64,000 nt of DNA from Paracidovorax avenae ATCC 19860 (lineage in GTDB: Bacteria; Pseudomonadota; Gammaproteobacteria; Burkholderiales; Burkholderiaceae_C). Both the position numbers and the translations under genes were made by a program. Shown here one piece after another: positions 25,852 through 36,184 of this stretch (positions within the stretch are counted from its first letter, which is position 1; each line of letters opens with the position of its first letter). The DNA is taken from contig NC_015138.1 of the NCBI RefSeq assembly GCF_000176855.2, forward strand, positions 2,294,001 to 2,358,000. Direction: 5' to 3'. The notes beneath the pieces are model-generated. The model did no database searches and was not told the DNA's origin. It was given only the letters and a program-made list of their open reading frames with translations.

Positions 25852-26433
25852 ATGGCCACCCGCAAGCAGAGCTTCCGCCTCGTGCAGGCACTGGGCGACG
25901 AGCACATCGGCCTGGAGGCGCGCGCCCAGGCCGGCGACCACCTGGACATCAAGATCTGGCTGCGGCTGCTGGCCTGCAGCACGCAGATCGAGCAGCAGGT
26001 GCGGCAGTGGCTGCGCACCCGTTTCGACACCACGCTGCCGCGCTTCGACTACCTCGCCCAGCTGGACCGGCATCCCGACGGGCTGCGCATGAACGTGCTC
26101 TCGCGCTATCTCATGGTCACGGGCGGCAACGTCACGGGCCTGACGGACCAGCTCGTGAAGGAAGGGCTGGTCGAGCGCGCCGAAGATCCGGAAGACCGCC
26201 GCTCCTGGCGCGTGCGCCTGACGGACAAGGGCCGGACCGATTTCGCGGCCATGGCGGCGGAGCACGAGCGCTGGCTCTCCGGCCTGTTCGACGGCCTGCC
26301 GTCGGCCAGCAAGGACGCGCTCTACGAACACCTCGGCCTGCTGCGCGTGCACCTCGTGCAGCGGCCAGTCCCGGGCGAAGCGGCCGGCCTTCCCGACACC
26401 CCATCGAAACGCAGCAGGAAATCCCTCCCATGA
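25852..26433 (+). CDS. MarR-family transcriptional regulator
   Basis: A 193-residue winged-helix regulator. The MarR core runs about residues 30-160: [20 protein letters not shown], then recognition region [20 protein letters not shown] and wing [21 protein letters not shown]. It lies inside the catabolic operon, and its stop overlaps the hydratase start (ATGA). Related MarR proteins in aromatic-CoA operons are repressors released by the CoA thioester; the palindrome at 22649-22663 is the likely site. The long N and C tails are unremarkable. Confidence 0.9.
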   Translation: MATRKQSFRLVQALGDEHIGLEARAQAGDHLDIKIWLRLLACSTQIEQQVRQWLRTRFDTTLPRFDYLAQLDRHPDGLRMNVLSRYLMVTGGNVTGLTDQLVKEGLVERAEDPEDRRSWRVRLTDKGRTDFAAMAAEHERWLSGLFDGLPSASKDALYEHLGLLRVHLVQRPVPGEAAGLPDTPSKRSRKSLP

Positions 26434-27284
26434 CCGAACCCCGCATCGATCCCCGGCTCGTCGCCGGCAACCGCCGGCCGCTTGCCGGCTATCAGGCCGA
26501 ACACTTCCTGTGGAGCGTGCAGGCCGGCGTGGCCACGATCACGCTGAACCGGCCCGAGCGCAAGAACCCACTCACTTTCGACAGCTATGCCGAGCTGCGC
26601 GACCTGTTCCACGGGCTGCGGCTGGCCGACGACGTGCGGGCGGTGGTGCTGGTGGGCGCGGGCGGCAACTTCTGCTCGGGCGGCGACGTGCACGAAATCA
26701 TCGGGCCGCTGGTCGCGCTGAAGGCGCCCGAACTGCTGATGTTCACCCGCATGACGGGCGAGCTGGTGAAGGCCATGCGCACCTGCCCGCAGCCGATCGT
26801 GGCCGCGGTGGATGGCGTGTGCGCCGGTGCGGGCGCGATCATGGCGATGGCCTCGGACCTGCGCCTGGGCACGGCGCGCAGCAAGACGGCCTTCCTCTTC
26901 AATCGCGTGGGGCTGGCGGGCTGCGACATGGGCGCCTGCGCGATGCTGCCGCGCATCGTCGGCCAGGGCCGCGCGAGCGAGCTGCTCTACACCGGCCGCA
27001 GCCTGGGCGGGGAGGAGGGCGAGCGCTGGGGCTTCTTCAACCGCCTCTGCGAATCGGACGCGCTGCTGCCCGAGGCGCAGGCGCTCGCCACGCAGCTGGC
27101 CGAAGGGCCGGCCTTTGCCAACGGCATCACCAAGACCATGCTGCACCAGGAGTGGGCCATGACCATCGAGCAGGCCATCGAGGCCGAGGCGCAGGCGCAG
27201 GCGATCTGCATGCTGACGGAGGACTTCTCGCGCGCCTACCACGCGTTCGTCGCAAAACAGAAACCGCGCTTTGAGGGGAACTGA
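26430..27284 (+). CDS. Enoyl-CoA hydratase/isomerase family protein
   Basis: A 284-residue crotonase-fold enzyme, slightly longer than usual because of an N-terminal extension of about 30 residues. Oxyanion-hole residues are in [11 protein letters not shown] and in [20 protein letters not shown]; the second acidic position is near [20 protein letters not shown]. It probably hydrates or opens the ring of the alicyclic CoA intermediate made by the monooxygenase/reductase. It overlaps marR upstream and is followed by a single base before the acyl-CoA dehydrogenase start. Confidence 0.9.
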   Translation: MTEPRIDPRLVAGNRRPLAGYQAEHFLWSVQAGVATITLNRPERKNPLTFDSYAELRDLFHGLRLADDVRAVVLVGAGGNFCSGGDVHEIIGPLVALKAPELLMFTRMTGELVKAMRTCPQPIVAAVDGVCAGAGAIMAMASDLRLGTARSKTAFLFNRVGLAGCDMGACAMLPRIVGQGRASELLYTGRSLGGEEGERWGFFNRLCESDALLPEAQALATQLAEGPAFANGITKTMLHQEWAMTIEQAIEAEAQAQAICMLTEDFSRAYHAFVAKQKPRFEGN

Positions 27285-27285
27285 C

Positions 27286-28455
27286 ATGGCGGACACCACC
27301 TACCTCGACTGGCCGTTCTTCGAGCCGCGGCACGCGCAGCTGGCCCGCGACCTGGACGCCTGGGCACGGGCCCATCTGCATGCACAGCACGGCCCCGACG
27401 TGGACGCCGAATGCCGCGCGCTGGTGCGCGCGCTCGGCGATGGCGGCTGGCTGCGGCACGCCGTGGGCGAATCCGGCGCCGCCATCGACACGCGCACGCT
27501 CTGCCTGATCCGCGAGACGCTGGCGCGCCATGCGGGCCTGGCGGATTTCGCGTTCGCGATGCAGGGCCTGGGCAGCGGTGCGATCAGCCTGCACGGCACG
27601 CCGCAGCAGCGCGCGCGCTACCTGGAGCGCGTGGCGCGCGGCGAGGCAATCGCCGCCTTCGCGCTGTCGGAGCCCGAGGCCGGCTCCGATGTCGCGGCCA
27701 TGGGCTGCACGGCCCGCGCGGAAGGCGGCGACTATGTGCTCGACGGCGAGAAGACCTGGATCTCCAACGGCGGGATCGCGGACTTCTACGTGGTGTTCGC
27801 ACGCACTGGCGAGGCGCCCGGGGCGCGCGGCATCAGCGCCTTCATCGTCGATGCCGACACGCCGGGCTTCTCGATTGCCGAGCGCATCGAGGTGATCGCA
27901 CCGCACCCGCTGGCCCGGCTGCGCTTCGACGGCTGCCGCGTGCCCGCCGCGCAGCGCCTGGGCGCGCCCGGCGAGGGCTTCAAGGTGGCCATGCGCACGC
28001 TGGATGTGTTCCGTACCTCGGTGGCCGCGGCGGCGCTGGGCTTCGCTCGGCGCGCGATGGACGAGGCGCTGTCGCGCGCCACCACGCGCCGCATGTTCGG
28101 CGGCGTGCTGGCCGACTTCCAGCTTACCCAGGCGAAGCTCGCGCAGATGGCCACGGCCATCGACAGCGCGGCGCTGCTCACCTACCGCGCCGCCTGGCTG
28201 CGCGACCGCGGCGCGACTGTCACGCGCGAGGCCGCCATGGCCAAGATGACGGCCACCGAGAACGCACAGCAGGTGATCGATGCGGCGGTGCAGCTCTTCG
28301 GCGGGCTGGGCGTCGTGAGCGGGCAGCCGGTGGAACGGCTCTACCGAGAGATCCGCGCACTGCGCATCTACGAAGGGGCGACCGAGGTGCAGCAGCTCAT
28401 CATCGGCCGCGACCTGCTCAAGTCCGCAGCGGCTGCCGGGGCCGCCGCCGGCTGA
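27286..28455 (+). CDS. Acyl-CoA dehydrogenase
   Basis: A 389-residue flavoprotein of normal length. FAD/substrate motifs are [17 protein letters not shown] (about residue 125) and [15 protein letters not shown]; the C terminus has [13 protein letters not shown] and [19 protein letters not shown] sequence with the catalytic Glu in YEG. It introduces an alpha-beta double bond into a saturated CoA intermediate of the pathway. The ATG at 27286 is one base after the hydratase stop; a start five codons upstream would overlap it. Confidence 0.93.
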   Translation: MADTTYLDWPFFEPRHAQLARDLDAWARAHLHAQHGPDVDAECRALVRALGDGGWLRHAVGESGAAIDTRTLCLIRETLARHAGLADFAFAMQGLGSGAISLHGTPQQRARYLERVARGEAIAAFALSEPEAGSDVAAMGCTARAEGGDYVLDGEKTWISNGGIADFYVVFARTGEAPGARGISAFIVDADTPGFSIAERIEVIAPHPLARLRFDGCRVPAAQRLGAPGEGFKVAMRTLDVFRTSVAAAALGFARRAMDEALSRATTRRMFGGVLADFQLTQAKLAQMATAIDSAALLTYRAAWLRDRGATVTREAAMAKMTATENAQQVIDAAVQLFGGLGVVSGQPVERLYREIRALRIYEGATEVQQLIIGRDLLKSAAAAGAAAG

Positions 28456-28531
28456 CGCCGCCCTGTCGTACGACGGCCTTTACGCACGACGGCCCATCGA
28501 TCCGGACCCCGGAAAGGACAAGGAAGACGCC

Positions 28532-30151
28532 ATGCATGCCAGCGCCCACGCCGATACCTTCGCGCGCGACCGCCTTCCGCCGGCCGCGCAGCAGCCCGAG
28601 TACCTGTTCGAACTGCCGGAACTGCAGTTCCCCGAGCGCCTGAACTGCGCCGATCCGCTGCTGGACGTGCATGTGCGCGAAGGGCGGGGCGGGCGGTTGT
28701 GCATCCGGGCGCCGGGCGGTGTCGCCTGGACCTATGCCGACCTGCAGGACAAGGCCCACCGCATCGCCAACGTGCTGGTGCACCGCATGGGCCTGCAGCC
28801 CGGCAACCGCGTGCTGCTGCGCGCGCCCAACAATCCCATGCTCGCGGCCTGCTGGTTCGCGGTGATGAAGGCTGGCGGCATCGCCGTGGCCACCATGCTG
28901 TTGCTGCGCGCCAAGGAATTGAAGGCCATCATCGACATCGCCCAGGTCACGCATGCGCTGTGCGACGCGTCGCTGGCCGAGGAACTGGCGCTGGCCGCGC
29001 AGGAGCCCGGCTCGCCGCTGCGCGCGGTGCGGCATTTCCATGACGCCGGGCCGGAGGGGCTGGAGGCGCTGATGGCCGGGGCCTCGGCCGATTTCACGAA
29101 CGTCGACACCGCCTCCGACGACTGCTGTCTGCTGGGCTTCACCTCCGGCACCACGGGGGTGCCGAAGGCGACGATGCATTACCACCGCGATGTGATGGCG
29201 ATCTGCCACTGCTGGCCGCCGCATGTGCTGCGTCCGCGTGCGGACGACGTCTTCATCGGCAGTCCGCCGCTGGCCTTCACCTTCGGGCTGGGCGGGCTGC
29301 TGCTCTTTCCGATGCACATCGGCGCCTCCACGGTGCTGCTCGAAAAGGCCGGGCCGCCGCAGTTGCTGGAGGCCATCCAGCAGTTCGGGGCGACGGTGCT
29401 GTTCACGGCGCCCACCTCGTACCGCGCGCTGGCGGCCGATGGTGCGCTGCTGCGCGGCACGCCGCTGCGCAAGTGCGTGTCCGCCGGCGAGGCGTTGCCC
29501 GCCTCGACGCGCGCGCTGTGGAAGGAAGCGACCGGCATCGAGCTGATCGACGGCATCGGCGCCACCGAGATGCTGCACATCTTCATCTCCCACGACGAGG
29601 CCGGCGCGCGGCCCGGTGCCACGGGCAGGCCCGTGCCGGGCTACCGGGCCCGTGTGGTGGACGAGGCGGGCCGCGAGGTGCCGCCGGGCACCGTGGGCCG
29701 GCTGGCGGTGCAGGGGCCGACGGGCTGCCGCTACCTCGCGGACGAGCGGCAGCGGGCCTATGTGCAGGACGGCTGGAACCTGACGGGCGACGCCTACCTG
29801 ATGGATGCGGACGGCTACTTCTTCTACCAGGCGCGTACCGACGACATGATCGTCTCGGCCGGCTACAACATCGCCGCGCCCGAGGTGGAGGAGGCGCTGC
29901 TGGCCCACCCCGCGGTGGCGGAATGCGCCGTGATCGGCGTGCCGGACGCGCAGCGCGGCCAGATCGTCAAGGCCTTCGTGGTGCTGCGTCCCGGCACCGC
30001 GGCGGACGATGCCACCGTGCAGCTGCTGCAGGATTTCGTCAAGCGCACGGTCGCTCCGTACAAGTACCCCCGCGCCGTGGAATTCACCGATCGGCTGCCG
30101 CGCACGCAAACGGGGAAGCTGCAGCGCTTTAAGCTACACGCCCCGGCATGA
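28532..30151 (+). CDS. Benzoate/2-aminobenzoate--CoA ligase family protein
   Basis: A 539-residue ANL-superfamily ligase. P-loop GFTSGTTGVPKATMHYHRD is near residue 207, A5-type GIGATEM is near 345, TGDAYLMDADGYFFYQARTD is near 420 and the catalytic Lys motif TQTGKLQRFKL is at the C terminus. The overall form is that of benzoate-CoA ligases. It activates the aromatic acid to its CoA thioester, the entry step of the pathway. Given the fusion enzyme at the operon start, 2-aminobenzoate is the best guess; benzoate or salicylate cannot be excluded. Confidence 0.9.
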   Translation: MHASAHADTFARDRLPPAAQQPEYLFELPELQFPERLNCADPLLDVHVREGRGGRLCIRAPGGVAWTYADLQDKAHRIANVLVHRMGLQPGNRVLLRAPNNPMLAACWFAVMKAGGIAVATMLLLRAKELKAIIDIAQVTHALCDASLAEELALAAQEPGSPLRAVRHFHDAGPEGLEALMAGASADFTNVDTASDDCCLLGFTSGTTGVPKATMHYHRDVMAICHCWPPHVLRPRADDVFIGSPPLAFTFGLGGLLLFPMHIGASTVLLEKAGPPQLLEAIQQFGATVLFTAPTSYRALAADGALLRGTPLRKCVSAGEALPASTRALWKEATGIELIDGIGATEMLHIFISHDEAGARPGATGRPVPGYRARVVDEAGREVPPGTVGRLAVQGPTGCRYLADERQRAYVQDGWNLTGDAYLMDADGYFFYQARTDDMIVSAGYNIAAPEVEEALLAHPAVAECAVIGVPDAQRGQIVKAFVVLRPGTAADDATVQLLQDFVKRTVAPYKYPRAVEFTDRLPRTQTGKLQRFKLHAPA

Positions 30152-30230
30152 TGCCGGCGCGCGGGGCTGCCGTCGCGCGCCACCCATCCCTTCCATCCAC
30201 CGTCTCCCGCCCACTGCCAAGGAGCCTTCG

Positions 30231-31433
30231 ATGCCATTCCTCCCGTCCCGCGCGCACCGTTCCTCGACATTCGCCGCCGCCATCGGCGCGGCCATCGCCC
30301 TGCTCGCCGGTGGCGCCGAGGCGGCGGACAAGGTGAAGGTCGGCTTGCTGACCACGCTGTCCGGCCCAGGATCGGGCCTCGGCATCGACATCCGCGACGG
30401 CTTCCAGCTCGCCGTGAAGCAGGGCGCCGGAAAGCTCGGCGGCCTGCCGGCCGAAGTGACCGTGGCGGACGACCAGCAGAGCCCCGACGCCGCCAAGCAG
30501 ACGGCCGACCGGCTGGTCAAGCGCGAGCGCGTGGATTTCATGACCGGTATCGTGTTCTCCAACGTGATGCTGGCCGTCGGGCAGCCGGTGTTCCAGTCCC
30601 GCACCTTCTACATCAGCGCCAACGCCGGGCCGTCGCAGTATGCGGGTGCGCAGTGCAACCCGTATTTCTTCAGTGCCTCCTACCAGAACGACAACATGCA
30701 CGAGGCCGTGGGCAAGACCGTGCAGGACCGCGGCTTCAAGAAGGTGGCCCTGCTCGCGCCCAACTACCCGGCGGGCAAGGACGCGCTGGCCGGCTTCAAG
30801 CGGTTCTACAAGGGCGAGGTGGTGATGGAGGCCTACACGCCGCTGAGCCAGCTCGACTATGGCGCGGAGCTGTCCAAGATACGCGCCTCCGGTGCCGACG
30901 CGGTGTTCGTGTTCCTGCCGGGCGGCCTGGGCGTGAACTTCGTCAAGCAGTTCACCGGCGCCGGCCTGGGCAAGGAAATGAAGCTCTTCGCACCGGGCTT
31001 CTCGGCCGATGAGGACGTGATCCGCGCGGTGGGTGATGCCATGGTGGGCATCTTCAACAGCTCGCAGTGGGCGCACGACATGGACAATGCCGCCAACAAG
31101 CGCTTCGTGGCCGACTTCCAGAAGGAATACGGCCGCCTGCCCACGCTCTACGCCGCGCAGGGCTACGACGCTGCCCGGCTCATCGACGGCGCCGTGCGCC
31201 GCGTGGGCGGCAAGCTGGAGGACAAGGCCGCACTTCGCAAGGCGCTGGAGGCCGCGCCGTTCGAATCGGTGCGCGGGCCGTTCCGCTTCAACACCAACCA
31301 CTATCCGGTGCAGGACTACTACCTGCGCGAAGTGGTGAAGGACGGGCAGGGCCGCATCACCAACAAGACCGTCGGCCGCGTGTTCGAGGCGCATGCCGAT
31401 GCCTACGCCGGCGAATGCCGCATGCCCTCCTGA
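30231..31433 (+). CDS. Liv-type ABC transporter periplasmic substrate-binding protein
   Basis: A 400-residue exported protein. AAGGAG lies 9 bases before the ATG at 30231. The signal peptide runs SSTFAAAIGAAIALLAGG to AEA|ADKVKVG, and the mature part is a type I periplasmic binding fold (KVGLLTTLSGPGSGLGIDIR). It is the first gene of a complete five-gene branched-chain-amino-acid-like importer. Inside an aromatic-acid operon such systems usually import the aromatic acid itself, so an aromatic acid is a more likely ligand than leucine. Confidence 0.92.
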   Translation: MPFLPSRAHRSSTFAAAIGAAIALLAGGAEAADKVKVGLLTTLSGPGSGLGIDIRDGFQLAVKQGAGKLGGLPAEVTVADDQQSPDAAKQTADRLVKRERVDFMTGIVFSNVMLAVGQPVFQSRTFYISANAGPSQYAGAQCNPYFFSASYQNDNMHEAVGKTVQDRGFKKVALLAPNYPAGKDALAGFKRFYKGEVVMEAYTPLSQLDYGAELSKIRASGADAVFVFLPGGLGVNFVKQFTGAGLGKEMKLFAPGFSADEDVIRAVGDAMVGIFNSSQWAHDMDNAANKRFVADFQKEYGRLPTLYAAQGYDAARLIDGAVRRVGGKLEDKAALRKALEAAPFESVRGPFRFNTNHYPVQDYYLREVVKDGQGRITNKTVGRVFEAHADAYAGECRMPS

Positions 31434-31454
31434 GGCCGCGGGCCGGTCGCGCGC

Positions 31455-32375
31455 ATGACGGGGCTCCTGCTTCTCGAGCAATCGCTCAACGGCCTGCAGT
31501 TCGGGCTGATGCTGTTCCTGCTGGCCGCCGGCCTCACGCTGGTGTTCGGCATCATGGACATGATCAACCTAGCACACGGCTCGCTCTACATGGTGGGTGC
31601 CTACCTGATCGCGGCCATCGCCACGGCGTCCGGCTCGTTCTGGATCGGCCTCGCGGGCGGCACGCTGGCCACCGCGGCGATCGGCGTGCTGCTGGAGGTG
31701 TCGGTGCTGCGGCGCCTCTACCGGCGCGACCACCTCTCGCAGGTGCTGGGCACCTTCGCGATCCTGCTGATGGCCAACGAGGCCGTGCGCATGGTCTGGG
31801 GCTCGCAGCCGGTGCCGCTCAACCCGCCGCCCGCGCTCGCCGGCCCGGTGGAGTTGCTGCCGGGCTTTTCCTACCCGGCCTACAGGCTCTTCATCATCGG
31901 CGTCGGGCTGGCGGTGGCGCTGCTGCTCTATGTGCTGGTCACGCGCACGCGCGTCGGCATGCAGGTGCGTGCCGGCGCCTCCAACCGCGAGATGGCGATG
32001 GCCATGGGCACCAATGTGCGCCGGCTGTTCACCGGCATCTTCGCGCTGGGCGCTGCGCTCTGCGCCATCGCGGGCGGCATGCTCGGGCCGTTGCTGGCCG
32101 TGCAGGTGGGCATGGGCGAGAGCATTCTCATCCTGGCCTTCGTGGTGATCGTGATCGGCGGCATCGGCTCCATCCGCGGTGCGCTGGTGGGGGCGCTGCT
32201 GGTCGGGCTGGTGGACACCGCCGGGCGCACCCTCGTGCCGCTGCTCGCCGAGCGCCTGCTGGGGCCCGCCGCCGCGGCGGGCGCGGGCCCGGCCGTGGCC
32301 TCGATCCTGATCTACGTGCTGATGGCGGCGGTGCTGTTCTGGAAGCCGCGCGGCCTGTTCCCTTCCCATGGCTGA
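31455..32375 (+). CDS. ABC transporter permease, LivH type
   Basis: A 306-residue inner-membrane permease of the LivH family with about eight helices. Typical features are NGLQFGLMLFLLAAGLTLVF and GIMDMINLAHGSLYMVGAYL at the N terminus and the cytoplasmic coupling region RVGMQVRAGASNREMAMAMG near residue 170. It overlaps the LivM gene by 8 bp and forms the translocation pore with it. Confidence 0.93.
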   Translation: MTGLLLLEQSLNGLQFGLMLFLLAAGLTLVFGIMDMINLAHGSLYMVGAYLIAAIATASGSFWIGLAGGTLATAAIGVLLEVSVLRRLYRRDHLSQVLGTFAILLMANEAVRMVWGSQPVPLNPPPALAGPVELLPGFSYPAYRLFIIGVGLAVALLLYVLVTRTRVGMQVRAGASNREMAMAMGTNVRRLFTGIFALGAALCAIAGGMLGPLLAVQVGMGESILILAFVVIVIGGIGSIRGALVGALLVGLVDTAGRTLVPLLAERLLGPAAAAGAGPAVASILIYVLMAAVLFWKPRGLFPSHG

Positions 32376-33369
32376 AAGCACCATGCCACCCAATCCCTCT
32401 CAGCCCCCCAGCCTGCTGGACCACGGCCTGCATCCGCGCTGGAGCATCCCGCTGCTGGTGCTGCTGGCACTGCTGCCCACCATCGCGCAGGCGCTGGACG
32501 AGGGTTTCTACATCGGCGTCGCGAGCCGCATCCTGGTCTTCGCGCTGGCCGCCACCAGCCTGAACCTGATCCTCGGCTTCGGCGGCATGGTCAGCTTCGG
32601 GCACGCGGCCTTCGTGGGCGTGGGCGCCTACGCGGTGGGCATCCTGATGCAGGAGGGCATCGCCTCCGCCTGGATCGCCTGGCCGGCCGCCATCGCCGCG
32701 GGCGCGCTGTTCGCCCTCGTGATCGGCTGGGTCAGCCTGCGCACGCAGGGCGTGTACTTCATCATGATTACGCTCGCGTTCGCGCAGATGCTGTTCTACC
32801 TGATGGTGTCGCTCAAGGCCTATGGCGGCGAAGACGGCCTCTCGCTCGCATCGCGCTCGCAGGTCGGCCCCTGGCTCGATCTGGCGGATGACGCGCGCTT
32901 CTACTACTGCGTTCTGGCGATCTGCGTGCTGGTCTTCGTGGGTCTGGCGCGGCTGCTCAATGCCCGCTTCGGCCATGCGCTGCAGGGCATCCGCGAGAAC
33001 GAGACGCGCATGGCCGCGCTGGGCTTTGCCGTCTATCGCACCAAGCTCGCGGCCTTCACGCTCGCGGGCGCCATCGCCGGCCTCGCAGGCGCGCTGCTGG
33101 CCAACCAGGCCGGCTTCGTCAGCCCCGCGGCGCTGCAGTGGAGCCAGTCGGGCATGCTGATGGTGATGGTGATCCTGGGTGGGGTGGGGCGGCTCTACGG
33201 CGGCTTCGTGGGCGCGGTGGCCTTCCTGCTGATCGAGGAGGTGCTCGCGGCCCACACCATGCACTGGCAGTTCGGCCTGGGCGCGGTGCTGCTCGCCGTG
33301 GTGCTGGTGGCGCCGAACGGGCTGCTGAGCCTCGCACGGGCCCGCAGTGTGAAAGCGGGGCGGCCATGA
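32368..33369 (+). CDS. ABC transporter permease, LivM type
   Basis: A 333-residue permease of the LivM family. Helices include ILVFALAATSLNLILGFGGM and SFGHAAFVGVGAYAVGILMQ; the EAA-like coupling loop is ALQGIRENETRMAALGFAVY near residue 210. The start ATG lies inside the livH 3' end, and a second ATG five codons on is possible. The stop overlaps the livG start (ATGA). Confidence 0.93.
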   Translation: MAESTMPPNPSQPPSLLDHGLHPRWSIPLLVLLALLPTIAQALDEGFYIGVASRILVFALAATSLNLILGFGGMVSFGHAAFVGVGAYAVGILMQEGIASAWIAWPAAIAAGALFALVIGWVSLRTQGVYFIMITLAFAQMLFYLMVSLKAYGGEDGLSLASRSQVGPWLDLADDARFYYCVLAICVLVFVGLARLLNARFGHALQGIRENETRMAALGFAVYRTKLAAFTLAGAIAGLAGALLANQAGFVSPAALQWSQSGMLMVMVILGGVGRLYGGFVGAVAFLLIEEVLAAHTMHWQFGLGAVLLAVVLVAPNGLLSLARARSVKAGRP

Positions 33370-34129
33370 GCGCGCGCGTTCTCCTGCGGACCGAGCAGCT
33401 GGTGCGCCGCTTCGGCGGCCTGCTCGCCACCGACCATGCGGAGCTGTCGGTGCTCGAAGGCGAAGTGCATGCGCTCATCGGCCCCAACGGCGCCGGCAAG
33501 ACGACGCTGATCCACCAGCTCTCCGGCACACTCGCGCCCACCAGCGGGCACATCCATTTCGATGGCGAGAACGTCACCGGCCTGCCGATCCATGCGCGGG
33601 TGCGGCGCGGGCTGGTGCGCTCCTACCAGATCACCAGCGTCTTTCCCCGGCTGCCGGTGCTGGACAATCTCGCGCTCGCCGTGCAGGCGCGCACCGGCGG
33701 CGCCCGCGGCTTCTGGCGCCCGGCGCGCGCGGAGCGCGAGCGCTATGCCGAGGCGCAGGCCGTGGCGGAGCGCGTCGGCCTGGGCGACCAATCGTCGCAA
33801 CTGGCCGGGGCGCTGTCGCACGGCCAGCAGCGGCAGCTCGAAGTGGGGCTGGCGCTGGCGCTGCGGCCGCGGCTGCTGCTGCTCGATGAGCCCATGGCCG
33901 GCATGGGGCCGGAGGAATCCGGGCGCATGGTCGGCCTGTTGCAGGGGCTGCGCGGTGAGGTGACGCTGCTGCTGGTCGAGCACGACATGGATGCCGTCTT
34001 CCGTCTGGCCGACCGCATCTCCGCGCTCGTCTCGGGCCGCGTGATCGCCACCGGCACCCCGCAGGAGATCCGCCAGCATCCGGACGTGCGCCGCGCCTAC
34101 CTGGGCGACGAACTGGAGGAGGCCACGCC

Positions 34130-34133
<4 letters not shown>
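33366..34133 (+). CDS. ABC transporter ATP-binding protein, LivG type
   Basis: A 255-residue ABC ATPase. Walker A IGPNGAGKTTLIHQL is near residue 40, the signature AGALSHGQQRQLEVGLALAL (SHGQQ in place of SGGQQ, common in LivG) is near 145 and Walker B LLLLDEPMAGM follows, with the switch His in LLVEHDMDAV. It is translationally coupled to livM and livF by ATGA overlaps on both sides. It energises uptake together with LivF. Confidence 0.94.
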
Positions 34134-34840
<707 letters not shown>

Positions 34841-34895
34841 CCCTCGCGCAAAAACGATACCGATTTTTCGAGAACCGAACGGACAGGAGATTCGC

Positions 34896-35288
34896 ATGCA
34901 AGTCCTTCTTCCCCCCGGATGGCCCCGGCCCAAGGGCTATTCCAACGGCGTCGCGGCGCGCGGCCGCATGGTCTTCGTGGCCGGCATGATCGGCTGGGAC
35001 GCGCAGGGCGTCTTCCACACCGACACGCTGTGCGGACAGGTGCGGCAGGCGCTGCAGAACATCGTCGAGGTGCTCAAGGAAGGCGGCGCCCGCCCCGAGC
35101 ACATCGTGCGCATGACCTGGTATGTGACGGACAAGAAAGACTATGTGGCCTCGCTGCGGCAGATCGGCCAGGACTTCCGCGAGATCATCGGCAACTTCAA
35201 CGCGGCGATGACGGCGGTGGAGGTCTCGGCGCTGATCGAGGACCGCGCCAAGGTGGAGATCGAGGTCACGGCCGTGGTGCCGGACTGA
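34896..35288 (+). CDS. RidA-family (YjgF/YER057c) enamine/imine hydrolase
   Basis: A 130-residue RidA-fold protein: NGVAARGRMVFVAGMIGWDA, TLCGQVRQALQNIVEVLKEG and the conserved Arg in VRMTWYVTDKKDYV. RidA enzymes hydrolyse reactive enamines and imines, releasing ammonia. A 2-aminobenzoyl-CoA pathway generates a ring enamine (2-amino-5-oxocyclohexene carboxyl-CoA), so a RidA-type deaminase here is chemically sensible. The start has AGGAGA about 6 bases upstream. C-terminal EIEVTAVVPD is standard. Confidence 0.9.
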   Translation: MQVLLPPGWPRPKGYSNGVAARGRMVFVAGMIGWDAQGVFHTDTLCGQVRQALQNIVEVLKEGGARPEHIVRMTWYVTDKKDYVASLRQIGQDFREIIGNFNAAMTAVEVSALIEDRAKVEIEVTAVVPD

Positions 35289-35304
35289 TGCGCGGGAGCC
35301 CTCG

Positions 35305-36171
35305 ATGGCGATGACCTTCCCGCACGGCTTCGCGAGCCAGGCTGCGATCGACAAGGCCTACGACCCCTTGAAGCGCGCGCACGATGCCGCCGCCTCGAAC
35401 CGGCACTTCGCCGAACGCAGCGAGGCCACGCGGCAGGCGCTGCCGTACCGGCCTGCCGTGCCCTACGGCCCGACGCTGGCGGAAACGCTGGACATCTTCC
35501 CGGCCGACCGGCCCGGCGCGCCGGTGTTCTTCTTTATCCACGGCGGCTACTGGCGTGCCCGCAGCGCACGCGATTTCAGCTGCGTGGCGCGGGGCCCGCA
35601 TGCGCTGGGCTTCACGACCGTGGTGGTGGACTACGCGCTGTGCCCGGCCGTCACGATCGACGAGATCGTGCGGCAGGTGCGTGCCGCGGCGACCTGGGTG
35701 GTGCGCCACATCGGCGAGCACGGCGGCGACCCGGCGCGCATTGTCGTCGGCGGGCATTCCGCGGGCGGGCACCTGGGCGCGATGCTGCTGTGCACACCCT
35801 GGGCGGAAGACTACGGCCTGCCTGCCGATCCCTTCGCGGGCGCGGTGCTGGTGAGCGGCCTCTACGACATCGCGCCGCTGCGCTACGGCTACCTGCAGCC
35901 GGCGATCCAGCTGGACGAGGGCATGGTGCGCCGCAATTCGCCCGTGCTGCATGCACGGCCCAGCGCCACGCCCGTCACGCTCTGCTGGGGCGGGGCCGAG
36001 CAGGACGCCTTCGCGCAGCAATCCCAGGACTTCCATGCCGCATGGCGTGCGGCCGGCAATGCGGCCGAGCTGCATCCGATGCCGGGAGCCGACCACTTCG
36101 ATGCCGTCCGGGCGTTCGAGGACCCGGCCAGCCTGCCATGCCGTGCCCTCGCGCGCATGGCGCAAGGGTAG
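35305..36171 (+). CDS. Alpha/beta hydrolase, arylformamidase-like
   Basis: A 288-residue hydrolase with the oxyanion-hole signature FFFIHGGYWRA near residue 75 and nucleophile elbow VVGGHSAGGHLGAML near 150; the acid and His are likely in VTLCWGGAEQDAF and PGADHFDAVR. The HGGYW form is that of kynurenine formamidase-like enzymes. As the last gene of the operon it may remove an N-acyl group from an aryl amine or hydrolyse a CoA thioester. Its role in this pathway is inferred only from position. Confidence 0.82.
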   Translation: MAMTFPHGFASQAAIDKAYDPLKRAHDAAASNRHFAERSEATRQALPYRPAVPYGPTLAETLDIFPADRPGAPVFFFIHGGYWRARSARDFSCVARGPHALGFTTVVVDYALCPAVTIDEIVRQVRAAATWVVRHIGEHGGDPARIVVGGHSAGGHLGAMLLCTPWAEDYGLPADPFAGAVLVSGLYDIAPLRYGYLQPAIQLDEGMVRRNSPVLHARPSATPVTLCWGGAEQDAFAQQSQDFHAAWRAAGNAAELHPMPGADHFDAVRAFEDPASLPCRALARMAQG

Positions 36172-36184
36172 GGAAGGGCTCTGG

